Assembly: GCF_029537485.1 (NCBI RefSeq)
Contig: NZ_JARPUS010000010.1
Location: 110,030-174,029, forward strand
Length of the DNA stretch: 64,000 nucleotides
From: Pseudomonas sp. GOM6
Lineage (GTDB): Bacteria; Pseudomonadota; Gammaproteobacteria; Pseudomonadales; Pseudomonadaceae
Direction of reading: 5' to 3'
A program made the translations under genes and the position numbers. Position 1 is the first letter of the stretch; every line of letters starts with the position of its first letter. The notes below the pieces were generated by a model that was not told where the DNA came from, did no database searches, and worked only from the letters and a program-made list of their open reading frames with translations. This document shows positions 49,858 through 58,330 of the stretch, in pieces.

Positions 49858-50511
49858 ATGGATCAAAACGTGTCGGCGCAGACATTGCCGCCGCTGGATC
49901 AGCTGATTGCCTGCCATGAGTGCGACCTGCTGATTCATCACCCACATCTTGGGCAGGAGCAACGAGCCAACTGTCCGCGCTGCGGCTACGAGCTGGTGGT
50001 GCATCGTGCGCACATGCGACGTCGCTGCCTGGCCTTGGTACTGACAGCGCTGATTCTGTTCATCCCGGCTAACTTTCTGCCGATTATCAAGCTCAACATC
50101 CTTGGTCAGAACGCGGCAGATACGGTGTGGAGCGGGGTAGTGGGGCTCTATCACTCAGGCATGCAAGGTGTTGCGGTGGTGGTTTTTCTCTGCAGCATGC
50201 TGGTGCCACTGCTCAAACTGCTGTGTCAGCTATTTGTCTTGCTGAGCCTCAGGCGACCCAGCTGGCAGCCACCGGCGATTGGTTGCTATCGCATCTATCA
50301 CCACATGCGCGAGTGGGGAATGCTGGAGGTCTATCTATTCGGCATCATCGTCTCCGTCGTGAAGTTGATCGACATGGCGGAGCTGCACCTGGGCGTAGGT
50401 CTGGCCTGTTTCATCGCACTGATGCTGACGCAGGTCTGGCTGGAAGTGAGCATGTCCCCGCACCAGGTATGGGAAGAATTGGATGGAGAGGGCAACCATG
50501 CGCGCACTTGA
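49858..50511 (+). CDS. PqiA-like membrane protein, first of pair
   Basis: A 217-residue PqiA-domain protein. A zinc-ribbon-like pair CHECDLLIH and CPRCGYELVVHR near the N terminus is followed by four hydrophobic helices. It corresponds to the first half of E. coli PqiA, part of a system for intermembrane lipid transport. The upstream ATG twelve codons earlier and one a codon earlier are alternatives; GAGG fits this one. Its stop overlaps the second pqiA-like gene by 14 bases. Confidence 0.85.
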   Translation: MDQNVSAQTLPPLDQLIACHECDLLIHHPHLGQEQRANCPRCGYELVVHRAHMRRRCLALVLTALILFIPANFLPIIKLNILGQNAADTVWSGVVGLYHSGMQGVAVVVFLCSMLVPLLKLLCQLFVLLSLRRPSWQPPAIGCYRIYHHMREWGMLEVYLFGIIVSVVKLIDMAELHLGVGLACFIALMLTQVWLEVSMSPHQVWEELDGEGNHART

Positions 50512-51148
50512 TGCCGGCATCATCGTGTGCGACGAGTGCCACAAGCTCGAATACCTGCGCGAAGGAGAAGTTCAGCACTGCAGCCGCTGCGGCTCCAGGC
50601 TTCATGCCCGTCGCCCCAACAGCATCGTGCGCACTTGGGCGCTGCTGATCACGGCGGCGATTCTGTACATACCTGCGAATCTCCTGCCCATCATGACCAT
50701 CAGTTCGCTCGGCAGAGGTATGCCATCGACCATCATGGGCGGTGTGCTGGAACTGATCCACGCCGAGATGCTGCCCGTGGCCATGGTGGTATTTATCGCC
50801 AGTATCCTAGTGCCGACATTCAAACTGGTTGGCATCGCCATTCTGCTGTACTCGGTGCAGCGGCATCAGCCTATGTCTGCGAAGCAGCGCATTTTGATGT
50901 ACCGCTTCATCGAATGGATTGGACGCTGGTCGATGCTCGACATCTTCGTGATTGCGATACTGGTTTCGCTGATCAATTTCGGCAACCTGGCGACCATCTC
51001 GGCCGGCCCAGGCGCGGCAGCCTTCGCCAGTGTAGTGATCCTAACCATGCTGGCCGCAGTGACCTTCGATCCGCGGCTGATCTGGGACAACACCTTTGAG
51101 GAGCAGAGCGCCGATGAAGGGAATACGGGGGAAGCAGTTGGACGCTGA
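50498..51148 (+). CDS. PqiA-like membrane protein, second of pair
   Basis: A 216-residue PqiA-domain protein, with CDECHKLEYL and CSRCGSRLHARRP zinc-ribbon-like pairs and four helices (WALLITAAILYIPANLLPIM; LPVAMVVFIASILVPTFKLVGIAI; a third about residue 150; a fourth about residue 180). It matches the second half of E. coli PqiA. The start overlaps the first gene, so the pair is coupled. No pqiB follows, and the next gene begins the siderophore locus. Confidence 0.85.
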   Translation: MRALDAGIIVCDECHKLEYLREGEVQHCSRCGSRLHARRPNSIVRTWALLITAAILYIPANLLPIMTISSLGRGMPSTIMGGVLELIHAEMLPVAMVVFIASILVPTFKLVGIAILLYSVQRHQPMSAKQRILMYRFIEWIGRWSMLDIFVIAILVSLINFGNLATISAGPGAAAFASVVILTMLAAVTFDPRLIWDNTFEEQSADEGNTGEAVGR

Positions 51149-51176
51149 TACTGGGCGTCTATGATTCATAATTTAA

Positions 51177-51192
51177 CATAATATACATTATG
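51177..51192. promoter_or_regulatory. AT-rich palindrome before the siderophore importer genes
   Basis: CATAAT and ATTATG arms around ATAC, within an AT-rich stretch in an otherwise GC-rich window. A larger imperfect repeat (GATTCATAAT with ATTATGCGAATC) surrounds it. Possibly an operator or a junction scar. Confidence 0.4.
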
Positions 51193-51363
51193 CGAATCTA
51201 GGCGCTCGTGAAGGAGTACATGCTCTGGTGCTTCGCAGCATGGCGATTTCACTGTTGGGCTTTCTACTTACGAGGATTCTAATCAGTCGTGTTTGCAGCT
51301 AGTTATCATTTTGGCTAAAGTCCCCGCCTTCGCGCAGTTGTCAGCTCGGCCAAAGGATTGCTC

Positions 51364-52131
51364 ATGTTCCGACTCGATGGAGTCAGCTTCGCTCTGCCAC
51401 AGCGAACGCTTTTGCACCCGCTCAGCCTCGATATTCCACAAGGCCAGATGGTTGGTCTGATTGGCCACAATGGCTCCGGCAAATCCACACTGTTGAAGAT
51501 GCTCGCTCGCCAGCAGCACGCCAGTGCCGGACGAGTGCTGCTCGATAACAAAGCACTGGGCGATTGGAACGATCGCGACTTCGCCCGTCAGGTGGCCTAT
51601 CTGCCGCAACAGTTGCCCACCGCTGACAGCCTCAGCGTACGCGAGCTAGTGAGCTTTGGCCGCTATCCCTGGCACGGCCTGCTTGGCCGTTTCTCTGCCG
51701 AAGATCACGCCAAAGTGCGCGAGGCCCTGGAACTGACCGATACCGAGCGTTTTGCCGAGCGCATGGTCGACAGCCTCTCCGGTGGCGAGCGCCAGCGCGT
51801 CTGGCTGGCCATGCTGCTGGCGCAGAACAGCCGCTATCTGTTGCTCGACGAACCCACGTCCGCACTGGATATCGCCCATCAGGTCGATGTGCTGGGTCTG
51901 GTGCACCGGTTCAGCCAGCAATTGGGGTTGAGCGTGATCGTCGTGCTGCACGACATCAATATGGCGGCGCGTTACTGTGACCGCCTGATCGCCCTGCACA
52001 GCGGCCGCCTGTTGCTCGACGGCAGCCCCGCCGAGCTGATGACAGAGGCCAACCTGCAAGCCATCTACGGTCTACCCATGCAGGTACTCAGCCATCCTCA
52101 GGGCCAGCAGCCCATTGCCGTGGTGGTTTGA
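51364..52131 (+). CDS. Iron-siderophore ABC transporter ATPase (FhuC-like)
   Basis: A 255-residue ATPase of the iron/cobalamin importer class. Walker A GHNGSGKST (residues about 36-44), signature LSGGERQRVWLA, Walker B YLLLDEPTSALD and switch VLHDIN are intact. It is the first gene of the importer operon, coupled by TGATG to the binding-protein gene. AGGA is six bases before this ATG. The sequence resembles FhuC of ferric hydroxamate systems. Confidence 0.92.
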   Translation: MFRLDGVSFALPQRTLLHPLSLDIPQGQMVGLIGHNGSGKSTLLKMLARQQHASAGRVLLDNKALGDWNDRDFARQVAYLPQQLPTADSLSVRELVSFGRYPWHGLLGRFSAEDHAKVREALELTDTERFAERMVDSLSGGERQRVWLAMLLAQNSRYLLLDEPTSALDIAHQVDVLGLVHRFSQQLGLSVIVVLHDINMAARYCDRLIALHSGRLLLDGSPAELMTEANLQAIYGLPMQVLSHPQGQQPIAVVV

Positions 52132-52988
52132 TGCGCTGGCTTCTATGCATCTTCGCCCTGCTGGCAAGCCTGGCTCAGGCCGACAGCCGCACGCCACGCA
52201 TAGCGGTGATCGACTGGGGCCTGACCGAAACCCTGCTGGGCCTGGGTGTGACACCCTTGGCCGTGGCTCAAACCGAGGGCTACCGGCGCTGGGTGCAGGC
52301 GCCCAAGCTGCCCGCCGAAGTGATCGACCTGGGCCTGCGCATCGAGCCCAATCTGGAGCTGCTCAGCCAGCTCAAGCCGGACATGATCCTGATCACCCCT
52401 CAGTTTGCCGCCAGCCGCGCCCAGCTGGAACGTATTGCGCCGGTGCACAGCCTGGCCATCTACACCGAGGAGGCCGAGGCCTACGTCGGTGCCCAGCGCG
52501 TTACCCGCGAGCTGGCCGAACTGCTCGACCGCCAGGCTGAGGGCGAGGCAATGATCGCCCGTATCGATGCCACCATGGCGCGGGTCAGGCAGCGGCTAAG
52601 CTCGCGCGATCTGCCACCGTTCTATGTGATGACCTTCCTTGATCAGCGCCACGTGCGCCTGTTCGGCAAGCAGAGCATCTACCAGGGCGTTCTCGATCGC
52701 GTTGGTCTGCGCAATGCCTGGAATGGGCCGACCAACTACTGGGGATTCACCCAGCAGGGTATCGACAGCCTGGCCGGTGAACCGACTGCCGCCCTGCTCT
52801 ACCTGGAACCCCTTCCACCTGGCACTGCGGACGGCCTGGCGCGTAGCGAACTGTGGAAACACCTGCCGGCAGTGCGCGCGCAACGCCTGTATGCCTTGCC
52901 GCCGGTGTGGAGTTTCAACGGCTTGATGGCTGCCGAGCGCTTCGCCAACTTGCTGGAAGCACGCTTTGCTGCGGAGGACGCCCGATGA
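52131..52988 (+). CDS. Siderophore-binding periplasmic protein (FhuD-like)
   Basis: A 285-residue protein with a signal peptide of about 17 residues (LLCIFALLASLAQA). The rest is a Fe-siderophore-binding fold: RIAVIDWGLTETLLGLGVTPLAVAQTEGYRRW, LELLSQLKPDMILITPQF and GNAWN-type segments. The WGLTETLLGLGV start and TNYWGFTQQGIDSLA are FhuD-like. Substrate is probably a hydroxamate, inferred from the cluster. Its start overlaps the ATPase gene's stop, and its stop overlaps the permease start. Confidence 0.9.
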   Translation: MRWLLCIFALLASLAQADSRTPRIAVIDWGLTETLLGLGVTPLAVAQTEGYRRWVQAPKLPAEVIDLGLRIEPNLELLSQLKPDMILITPQFAASRAQLERIAPVHSLAIYTEEAEAYVGAQRVTRELAELLDRQAEGEAMIARIDATMARVRQRLSSRDLPPFYVMTFLDQRHVRLFGKQSIYQGVLDRVGLRNAWNGPTNYWGFTQQGIDSLAGEPTAALLYLEPLPPGTADGLARSELWKHLPAVRAQRLYALPPVWSFNGLMAAERFANLLEARFAAEDAR

Positions 52989-55000
52989 CCGACCTGTTAG
53001 CCCAAGGCCCATTGAGTGTGCGCCGCAGGCACGGTTTCTCCAGTCATCCGGCCTGGCTCTGCACCGTGCTACTGGGGCTGGTCGTGGTCTTGATCGGCAT
53101 CGACCTGAGTGCGCGCCTGCCTGCCGCCCAATGGCTGTCCGCCGCCCTGACTCCCAACATGGCTGACATGAGCCAGTTGATCGTGCATTTCAGCTGGCTG
53201 CCGCGCCTGTGTATGGCCCTGCTTTGCGGGGCTGTGCTGGCGTTGTCCGGCGTTTTGATGCAGCAGGTCCTGCGCAACCCGCTGGCCTCGCCAACCACAC
53301 TCGGTGTGGCCAGCGGCGCCCAGCTCGGCCTGCTCATCGCTACCCTGTGGGCGCCCTGGGCACTGGAGCTCGGCCGTGAATGGGTGGCCCTGGCTGGCGG
53401 CGGCCTGGCCACGCTGCTGGTGTTCGCCCTGGCCTGGCGGCGCGGTCTGGCACCGCTGACACTGATCCTCGCCGGCCTGGTGGTGACCCTCTATCTCAGC
53501 GCACTGAACATCGCCCTGATGCTGGTCCAGCAGCAGGACCTCAATGCGGTATTCATCTGGGGCTCTGGCTCGCTTAGCCAGAACAGCTGGAGCGGCATCC
53601 AGCTGCTGTTGCCGCGTCTGGCCCTTGGCCTATTGCTGATGCTGCCGTTGCTGCGCCCACTGGCCCTGCTGGAACTCGACGACAGCGGCGTGAAGAGTCT
53701 GGGTGTACCGCTGCGCTTCCTGCGTTTCACTACCCTTCTGCTGGCGGTATACCTGACGGCCTGCACGGTCAGCGTGGTGGGGGTGATCGGTTTCATCGGC
53801 CTGGCTGCGCCTGCGCTGGTGCGGCTGCTCGGTGCGCGCACGCTGAGCCAACGCCTGCTCTGGGCACCATTGCTGGGCGGCCTGCTGCTTTGCGTCACTG
53901 ATCTGGCGATTCAACGCCTGGCCGGTTCACTCGCAGAATTGGTGCCCACGGGCGCAGCCACTGCCCTGCTCGGCGCGCCGCTGCTGCTCTGGCTGCTGCC
54001 GCGCTTGCGCCTGGCTGGCGGTCAGCCGCAAGCAGGTGATAGTCATGCGTTCACGCGCCACCCAGCCCCACTACGCCGCCTGCTGCCACTGGGCCTGTTG
54101 CTGGTTGGCGCCGTCCTGCTTGCGCTTGGCCTGGGCCAGGGCACGAGCGGCTGGCAATGGCACCTGATCGACAGCAGCCTGCTGGAGTGGCGCTGGCCGA
54201 GAGTCATGGCTGCCGCCAGCGCTGGCTGCATGCTGGCCCTGGCGGGATGTCTGATCCAGCGCCTGACCGGTAACCCGATGGCCAGCCCCGAAGTCCTCGG
54301 CATCAGCGCCGGCGCCGCCCTGGGACTGATCGCCCTGCTCTTCCTACTGCCCTACTCCGGCCCCTTGGCGCAGCTGGCGCTGGGCGGCCTGGGTGCCAGC
54401 CTGACCCTGCTGTTGCTACTGGGGCTGTCGCGGCGCTCCGGTTTCGCGCCCGAGCGTGTACTGCTCATCGGCATCAGCATCACCGCGCTGTTCGATGCCC
54501 TGCAGGTGATCCTGCTGGCCGGTGGCGACCCGCGTGGGCAAAACCTGCTGGGCTGGATGTCCGGCTCAACCTACTTTGTAGGCCCACAGATGGCATTGTG
54601 GGTACTGGGCTGCAGCCTGCTGTTGCTGCTCGCCGCCCTGCCCCTTACCCGCTGGCTGGAGTTGCTGCCACTGGGGAACGGCACACCACGCGCGCTTGGC
54701 GTGCCGCTGGGGCGTAGCCGCTTCGTCCTGTTGCTGCTGGCCGCCCTCTTGACTGCCGGAGCCACGCTGATTGTCGGCCCTCTCAGCTTCATCGGCCTGC
54801 TGGCACCGCACCTGGCGCGCTTGCTGGGCCTGGCCCGAGCCTTGCCGCAGCTGCTCGGCGCGGCGTTGCTCGGTGCACTGGTGATGGTGGCCGCGGACTG
54901 GCTGGGGCGTAACCTGCTGTTCCCGGCCCAACTGCCGGCAGGGCTGCTGGCCTCCCTGCTGGGCGGCGCCTACTTCATGCTGTGCCTGTATCGGCGCTGA
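52985..55000 (+). CDS. Iron-siderophore ABC permease, fused double-length (FhuB-like)
   Basis: A 671-residue permease made of two homologous FecCD halves, each of about nine or ten helices. Each half has the motif for coupling: NPLASPTTLGVASGAQLGLL in the first and NPMASPEVLGISAGAALGLI in the second, and GFIGLAAPALVRLLGAR and SFIGLLAPHLARLLG near the ends. The fused FhuB architecture supports hydroxamate import with a single polypeptide. It overlaps the binding-protein gene by ATGA. A REP-like element lies after it. Confidence 0.93.
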   Translation: MTDLLAQGPLSVRRRHGFSSHPAWLCTVLLGLVVVLIGIDLSARLPAAQWLSAALTPNMADMSQLIVHFSWLPRLCMALLCGAVLALSGVLMQQVLRNPLASPTTLGVASGAQLGLLIATLWAPWALELGREWVALAGGGLATLLVFALAWRRGLAPLTLILAGLVVTLYLSALNIALMLVQQQDLNAVFIWGSGSLSQNSWSGIQLLLPRLALGLLLMLPLLRPLALLELDDSGVKSLGVPLRFLRFTTLLLAVYLTACTVSVVGVIGFIGLAAPALVRLLGARTLSQRLLWAPLLGGLLLCVTDLAIQRLAGSLAELVPTGAATALLGAPLLLWLLPRLRLAGGQPQAGDSHAFTRHPAPLRRLLPLGLLLVGAVLLALGLGQGTSGWQWHLIDSSLLEWRWPRVMAAASAGCMLALAGCLIQRLTGNPMASPEVLGISAGAALGLIALLFLLPYSGPLAQLALGGLGASLTLLLLLGLSRRSGFAPERVLLIGISITALFDALQVILLAGGDPRGQNLLGWMSGSTYFVGPQMALWVLGCSLLLLLAALPLTRWLELLPLGNGTPRALGVPLGRSRFVLLLLAALLTAGATLIVGPLSFIGLLAPHLARLLGLARALPQLLGAALLGALVMVAADWLGRNLLFPAQLPAGLLASLLGGAYFMLCLYRR

Positions 55001-55030
55001 GGGCACTGGGCGCTATCGCGCCCGATACCT

Positions 55031-55089
55031 GTAGCCCGGATGCAATCCGGGATGCAGGCGACTCGGTTCCCGAATTGCATCCGGGCTAC
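55031..55089. repeat. REP-like inverted repeat after the permease gene
   Basis: Arms GTAGCCCGGAT and ATCCGGGCTAC, with inner inverted copies of GCAATCCGGG and TTGCATCCGGG. Its outer arms match the element at 34736-34781. It sits between convergent genes, a common REP position. Confidence 0.75.
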
Positions 55090-55109
55090 GTTTCAGCTCG
55101 CGTACCCGC

Positions 55110-55859
55110 TCAATCCAGTACAGCCACACCTTCCGCCGGTGGTTCTTCCAGCAACGGGCAGTTGTCGCACATCGCCATGCCCAGCTCGTTGCGGATGCAG
55201 CACAGCTTGCGCTGGCGCCACGGCGCACAGCCCTCGCCCTGTGGCACGTAGTGCACCGGTTCGAACAGAGGATTGCGCGCACCGTCCGGGCGCAACCTAC
55301 TTTCCAGAACCTCGAAACCCTGGGCCAGCATCGGCTTAGGGAACGGCAAGCCGCCGAGAGTACTCATGAACCATTCGAAGTAGTTGCCGGCATTGCTCCA
55401 CAGTACCCGTGCAGCGATCTTGCGATGGGCGCGCAGCGCCTCGATAAAGGGCTGCAGATTGTCGTCCAGCAACCCCTCGAAGCGCTCGAAGCCATTGGTC
55501 GGCGGTGTCGCCCAACGCTCCCCGGCATGCGGCAACTTAAAGGCCTCGGGCAGGCCATCAGCCCCCACCACGACCTGGATCTCGTCGAAATTCAGCGGCA
55601 AACGCCAGTTGAGGATCAACCCGGCGGCCAGCACCGGCGGGATCAAACGCAGGAAGTAATACTTCGACCACAACGACATCAGCGCCCGGCGGTCGCCCTC
55701 GGCATGCTCGGGAGCAAAGCGCAGCATCTGCTCTTCAAGACGCTCGGCGCTGACGAACTCACGCCCGGGTAGTGCCGGGCGTGGGTCATCCGCGAGGGTC
55801 AGCACATCGCGGTAGTGGGCAAAGCCCCCCTGGAACAGCGGGGCAATGGCTGGAATCAT
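55110..55859 (-). CDS. FhuF-like ferric siderophore reductase
   Basis: A 249-residue protein with a FhuF-type C-terminal cysteine cluster. The last 35 residues hold KLCCIRNELGMAMCDNCP, a CC-x9-C-x2-C array that binds the [2Fe-2S] cluster. E. coli FhuF has CC-x10-C-x2-C, one residue longer. Upstream sequence (about 1-200) resembles the IucA/IucC-like C-terminal or FhuF domain. It should reduce ferric siderophore in the cytoplasm to release iron. It sits in the same-strand block with the monooxygenase gene and is convergent with the permease gene. Confidence 0.82.
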   Translation of the reverse strand: MIPAIAPLFQGGFAHYRDVLTLADDPRPALPGREFVSAERLEEQMLRFAPEHAEGDRRALMSLWSKYYFLRLIPPVLAAGLILNWRLPLNFDEIQVVVGADGLPEAFKLPHAGERWATPPTNGFERFEGLLDDNLQPFIEALRAHRKIAARVLWSNAGNYFEWFMSTLGGLPFPKPMLAQGFEVLESRLRPDGARNPLFEPVHYVPQGEGCAPWRQRKLCCIRNELGMAMCDNCPLLEEPPAEGVAVLD

Positions 55860-55875
55860 CGATTCCCTGCCTGGA

Positions 55876-57171
55876 TCAAGCGCATGCGCTGGCGACTCCT
55901 GTCGTTTGACGATGACGGCGATTATCCAGCAAAGCGTCGACCACTTCCTGGGAACGTATCGCCAGCACCGACAATAGCGTATCGCTCAGGCCGTGACTGG
56001 CCTCACAGCAGCCCTGCAGGTAGATACCCGCGCTGAGATGCGGCTGGCTGCACAGGCGATAGTCGCGCTCGACACCTTCGCGCAGGTGCTTCTGCAGACT
56101 GTCCAGGAGACGCTTGTAGCCATCCCGGCGGTAGCCCGTGGCCAGCACCACGGCGTCGAATAGGTGGTCTTCGTGGCCCTCCGGCCCTTGCAACGCCAGG
56201 CGGATACCCTGCTCGCCCGCCTCTACTGCTTCGATATGCCGCGACGGCAGCAGGCTATGCGGCGCATGGCCACTGACTTTCTGCAGATACAGGCGCTGGT
56301 AGATGCTTTCGATCAGATCCAGGTTGACCACCGAATAATTGGTCTGGGCATTGGCCTGGATAAGCGCCTTGCGCGCTGCCGGGGCCTGTCCGTAGACCAC
56401 GTCGGTGTAGGCCGGATCGAAGATCTCGTTGACGAAGGGGCTGTCGTCGGCCGGTCGCAAGGCCTGGCTGCGCATCACCATGGACACTTCGGCATGGGGA
56501 TAGCGGTCGCACAAGTCGCTGAAAATTTCCGCAGCGCTCTGCCCCGAGCCGATCACGGCCAGGCGGCGCGGCTCATGGCAGGCCTGGATGCGCTCCAGAT
56601 AGGTCGAGGAATGCATGACCCGACTATCGCCTTTGAGCGAACGGAAAACCTCCGGTATTAACGGCTCGCCACCGATGCTGACCACCAGGTTGCGGGTGAT
56701 GCGCGCACGGGTACGACCATCGGCCAGCCGCGAAATGACCTTCACGCGGCTGATCTCGCCGCCCTCCAGCATCGGCTCGACGCCGATGACTTCCTCGCCA
56801 TAGTGCACGCGGTCGTTGAAATGCGCCGCCGCCCAGCCGAGGTAATCGTTGTACTCCATGCGCGAGGGCGTGAAGGTGCTGATGTTGATGAAGGCTTCCA
56901 GGCGCTGTTTCTGATGCAGGTAGTTGATGAAGGTGAAGCGGCTGGCCGGGTTGCGCAGCGTGGCCAGGTCCTTGAGGAAGGAAATCTGCATGCGGCTGTC
57001 GTCCAGCAGCATGCCGCCGTGCCATTCGAAGGCCGGTTTCTTTTCCAGGAAGCAGTAGCGCAGGCCGTGCTCACGCACGCGGCGATCCTCTTCCAGAGCG
57101 ACCGCGATGGCCAGGTTGGCCGGGCCGAAGCCCAGGCCGATTACGTCGTATTCCAGTGTTTCTATGCTCAT
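55876..57171 (-). CDS. L-ornithine (or L-lysine) N-monooxygenase
   Basis: A 431-residue flavin-dependent N-hydroxylating monooxygenase of the PvdA/IucD/SidA group. It has the FAD motif DVIGLGFGPANLAIAVAL at the N terminus, the NADPH motif AVIGSGQSAAEIFSDL, the substrate segment DDSPFVNEIFDPAYTD and the C-terminal ATGYRRDGYKRLL. It hydroxylates the side-chain amine to make a hydroxamate precursor; ornithine is more likely than lysine by resemblance to PvdA, though this is inference. I start at the ATG preceding the FAD motif with GGGG upstream; the frame runs 20 codons further without similarity. Confidence 0.9.
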   Translation of the reverse strand: MSIETLEYDVIGLGFGPANLAIAVALEEDRRVREHGLRYCFLEKKPAFEWHGGMLLDDSRMQISFLKDLATLRNPASRFTFINYLHQKQRLEAFINISTFTPSRMEYNDYLGWAAAHFNDRVHYGEEVIGVEPMLEGGEISRVKVISRLADGRTRARITRNLVVSIGGEPLIPEVFRSLKGDSRVMHSSTYLERIQACHEPRRLAVIGSGQSAAEIFSDLCDRYPHAEVSMVMRSQALRPADDSPFVNEIFDPAYTDVVYGQAPAARKALIQANAQTNYSVVNLDLIESIYQRLYLQKVSGHAPHSLLPSRHIEAVEAGEQGIRLALQGPEGHEDHLFDAVVLATGYRRDGYKRLLDSLQKHLREGVERDYRLCSQPHLSAGIYLQGCCEASHGLSDTLLSVLAIRSQEVVDALLDNRRHRQTTGVASACA

Positions 57172-57331
57172 GTCAGGCCCCGATCCTCGGCGGATGGTTC
57201 GTGTAAAGGCCAAGTCAGCCCCTGGAGGCACTCGCCTCGCCCAACCTCATCAGTTCACGGCCACGCTCGGGCGCGGCTCTGTTGTTGTGTTTCGCCACAA
57301 ACAGCGGCGATGACTGCTGCCAGAACCCGAC

Positions 57332-58330
57332 TCAGGCCAGGCTACAGCGGTCGAAGAACACCTCGCGCGACTGCACCATCAGGGCGGCGCGCTTGTGCGG
57401 GAAGTCGAACTCCTTGAGTTTGTGATAACCCTGCGCCTGCATATGACCGATCATCCGCGCATTGTCGGCACGCGGCTCGGCGACCATGCGCTGGGTGCGC
57501 GGATCGTCGAGGAACAGGTAGTGGGTCAGCGCAGTGAGCCAGCTGGCCACCTTGTGCGGGCCGCGATGACGTTCCTCGCCGACCAGCATATGGATGCCGC
57601 GGTCGTAATCGCCCACGTCATAGAACGGCGCGATGCGGTCTTCCTTGGCCCAGTAAGCCTCGTAATAGGCAAACGGCTCGTCGTCGAAGCAGCCGATCAG
57701 GGGCAGCACACGCGGGTCGGCGGCCAGCTCTTCCAGGTAGCGGCGGTGCTTGGCCAGGTCGCCCTCTTCCTGCCAGAACGCCGCCACCCGGGCGCTGTTC
57801 TGCCAGCGGTTGAAACGTTCGAGATCCGTGTCGATATCCAGGCTGCGCAGGGAAATCCAGGCACCCAATCGGGCATCGAAACGGCGGTAGACCTCACCCG
57901 CAGGCTTGGGCGCCCGGCGCGGATGGCGACGGCCACTGTCGTGCATGACCATCAGCTGGGGATAGCCGGCACTGCCGGCCTGGCGCAGGAATGGCCCCGG
58001 CAATTGCCAGAACAGCGCACGCTCGATACGCAGATCGGCACCCTCGCCGACCAGCAGACCACTGGCCAGCAGGGCCGGATCGACCACATCCAGTTGCATG
58101 CGCACGGCCTGCAACTGGGGGTCATTGGCGAAGCACCAGTAGGCCAGCGCCCACAGGGCCTCGGCCTGGTGCCCTTGGGCAAGCTCTAATGGAACCAGCA
58201 CCTCGCCCTGGCGGCGAGCACGCAGCAACGCGCGCTCGTCCAGGTGCAGGGCCAGGCTTGCGCCATCGTCACGGCCGACCAGGCGCTGCCCAGTGGGCAG
58301 CGGCAGGCTTGCGAGCGGCTTAGAAGTCAT
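57332..58330 (-). CDS. Siderophore N-acyltransferase (IucB/AcCoA-hydroxylamine type)
   Basis: A 332-residue GNAT-fold acyltransferase. The N-terminal region is unassigned; the C-terminal half matches the IucB/MbtK family that acylates hydroxylysine or hydroxyornithine (VASWLTALTHYLFLDDPRTQRMVAEPRADNARMIGHMQAQGYHKL holds the acyl-CoA binding core). It acetylates or formylates the N-hydroxyamine made by the monooxygenase to give a hydroxamate. Its first bases overlap the receptor gene's end. A GTG three codons earlier is possible. The acyl donor is not known. Confidence 0.85.
   Translation of the reverse strand: MTSKPLASLPLPTGQRLVGRDDGASLALHLDERALLRARRQGEVLVPLELAQGHQAEALWALAYWCFANDPQLQAVRMQLDVVDPALLASGLLVGEGADLRIERALFWQLPGPFLRQAGSAGYPQLMVMHDSGRRHPRRAPKPAGEVYRRFDARLGAWISLRSLDIDTDLERFNRWQNSARVAAFWQEEGDLAKHRRYLEELAADPRVLPLIGCFDDEPFAYYEAYWAKEDRIAPFYDVGDYDRGIHMLVGEERHRGPHKVASWLTALTHYLFLDDPRTQRMVAEPRADNARMIGHMQAQGYHKLKEFDFPHKRAALMVQSREVFFDRCSLA

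Noticed and set aside
51295..51325. Possible Fur box before the importer ATPase gene (TTATCATTTT)
   Set aside because: Only about 10 of 19 positions match and most matches lie in one half, so I do not record it as a site.
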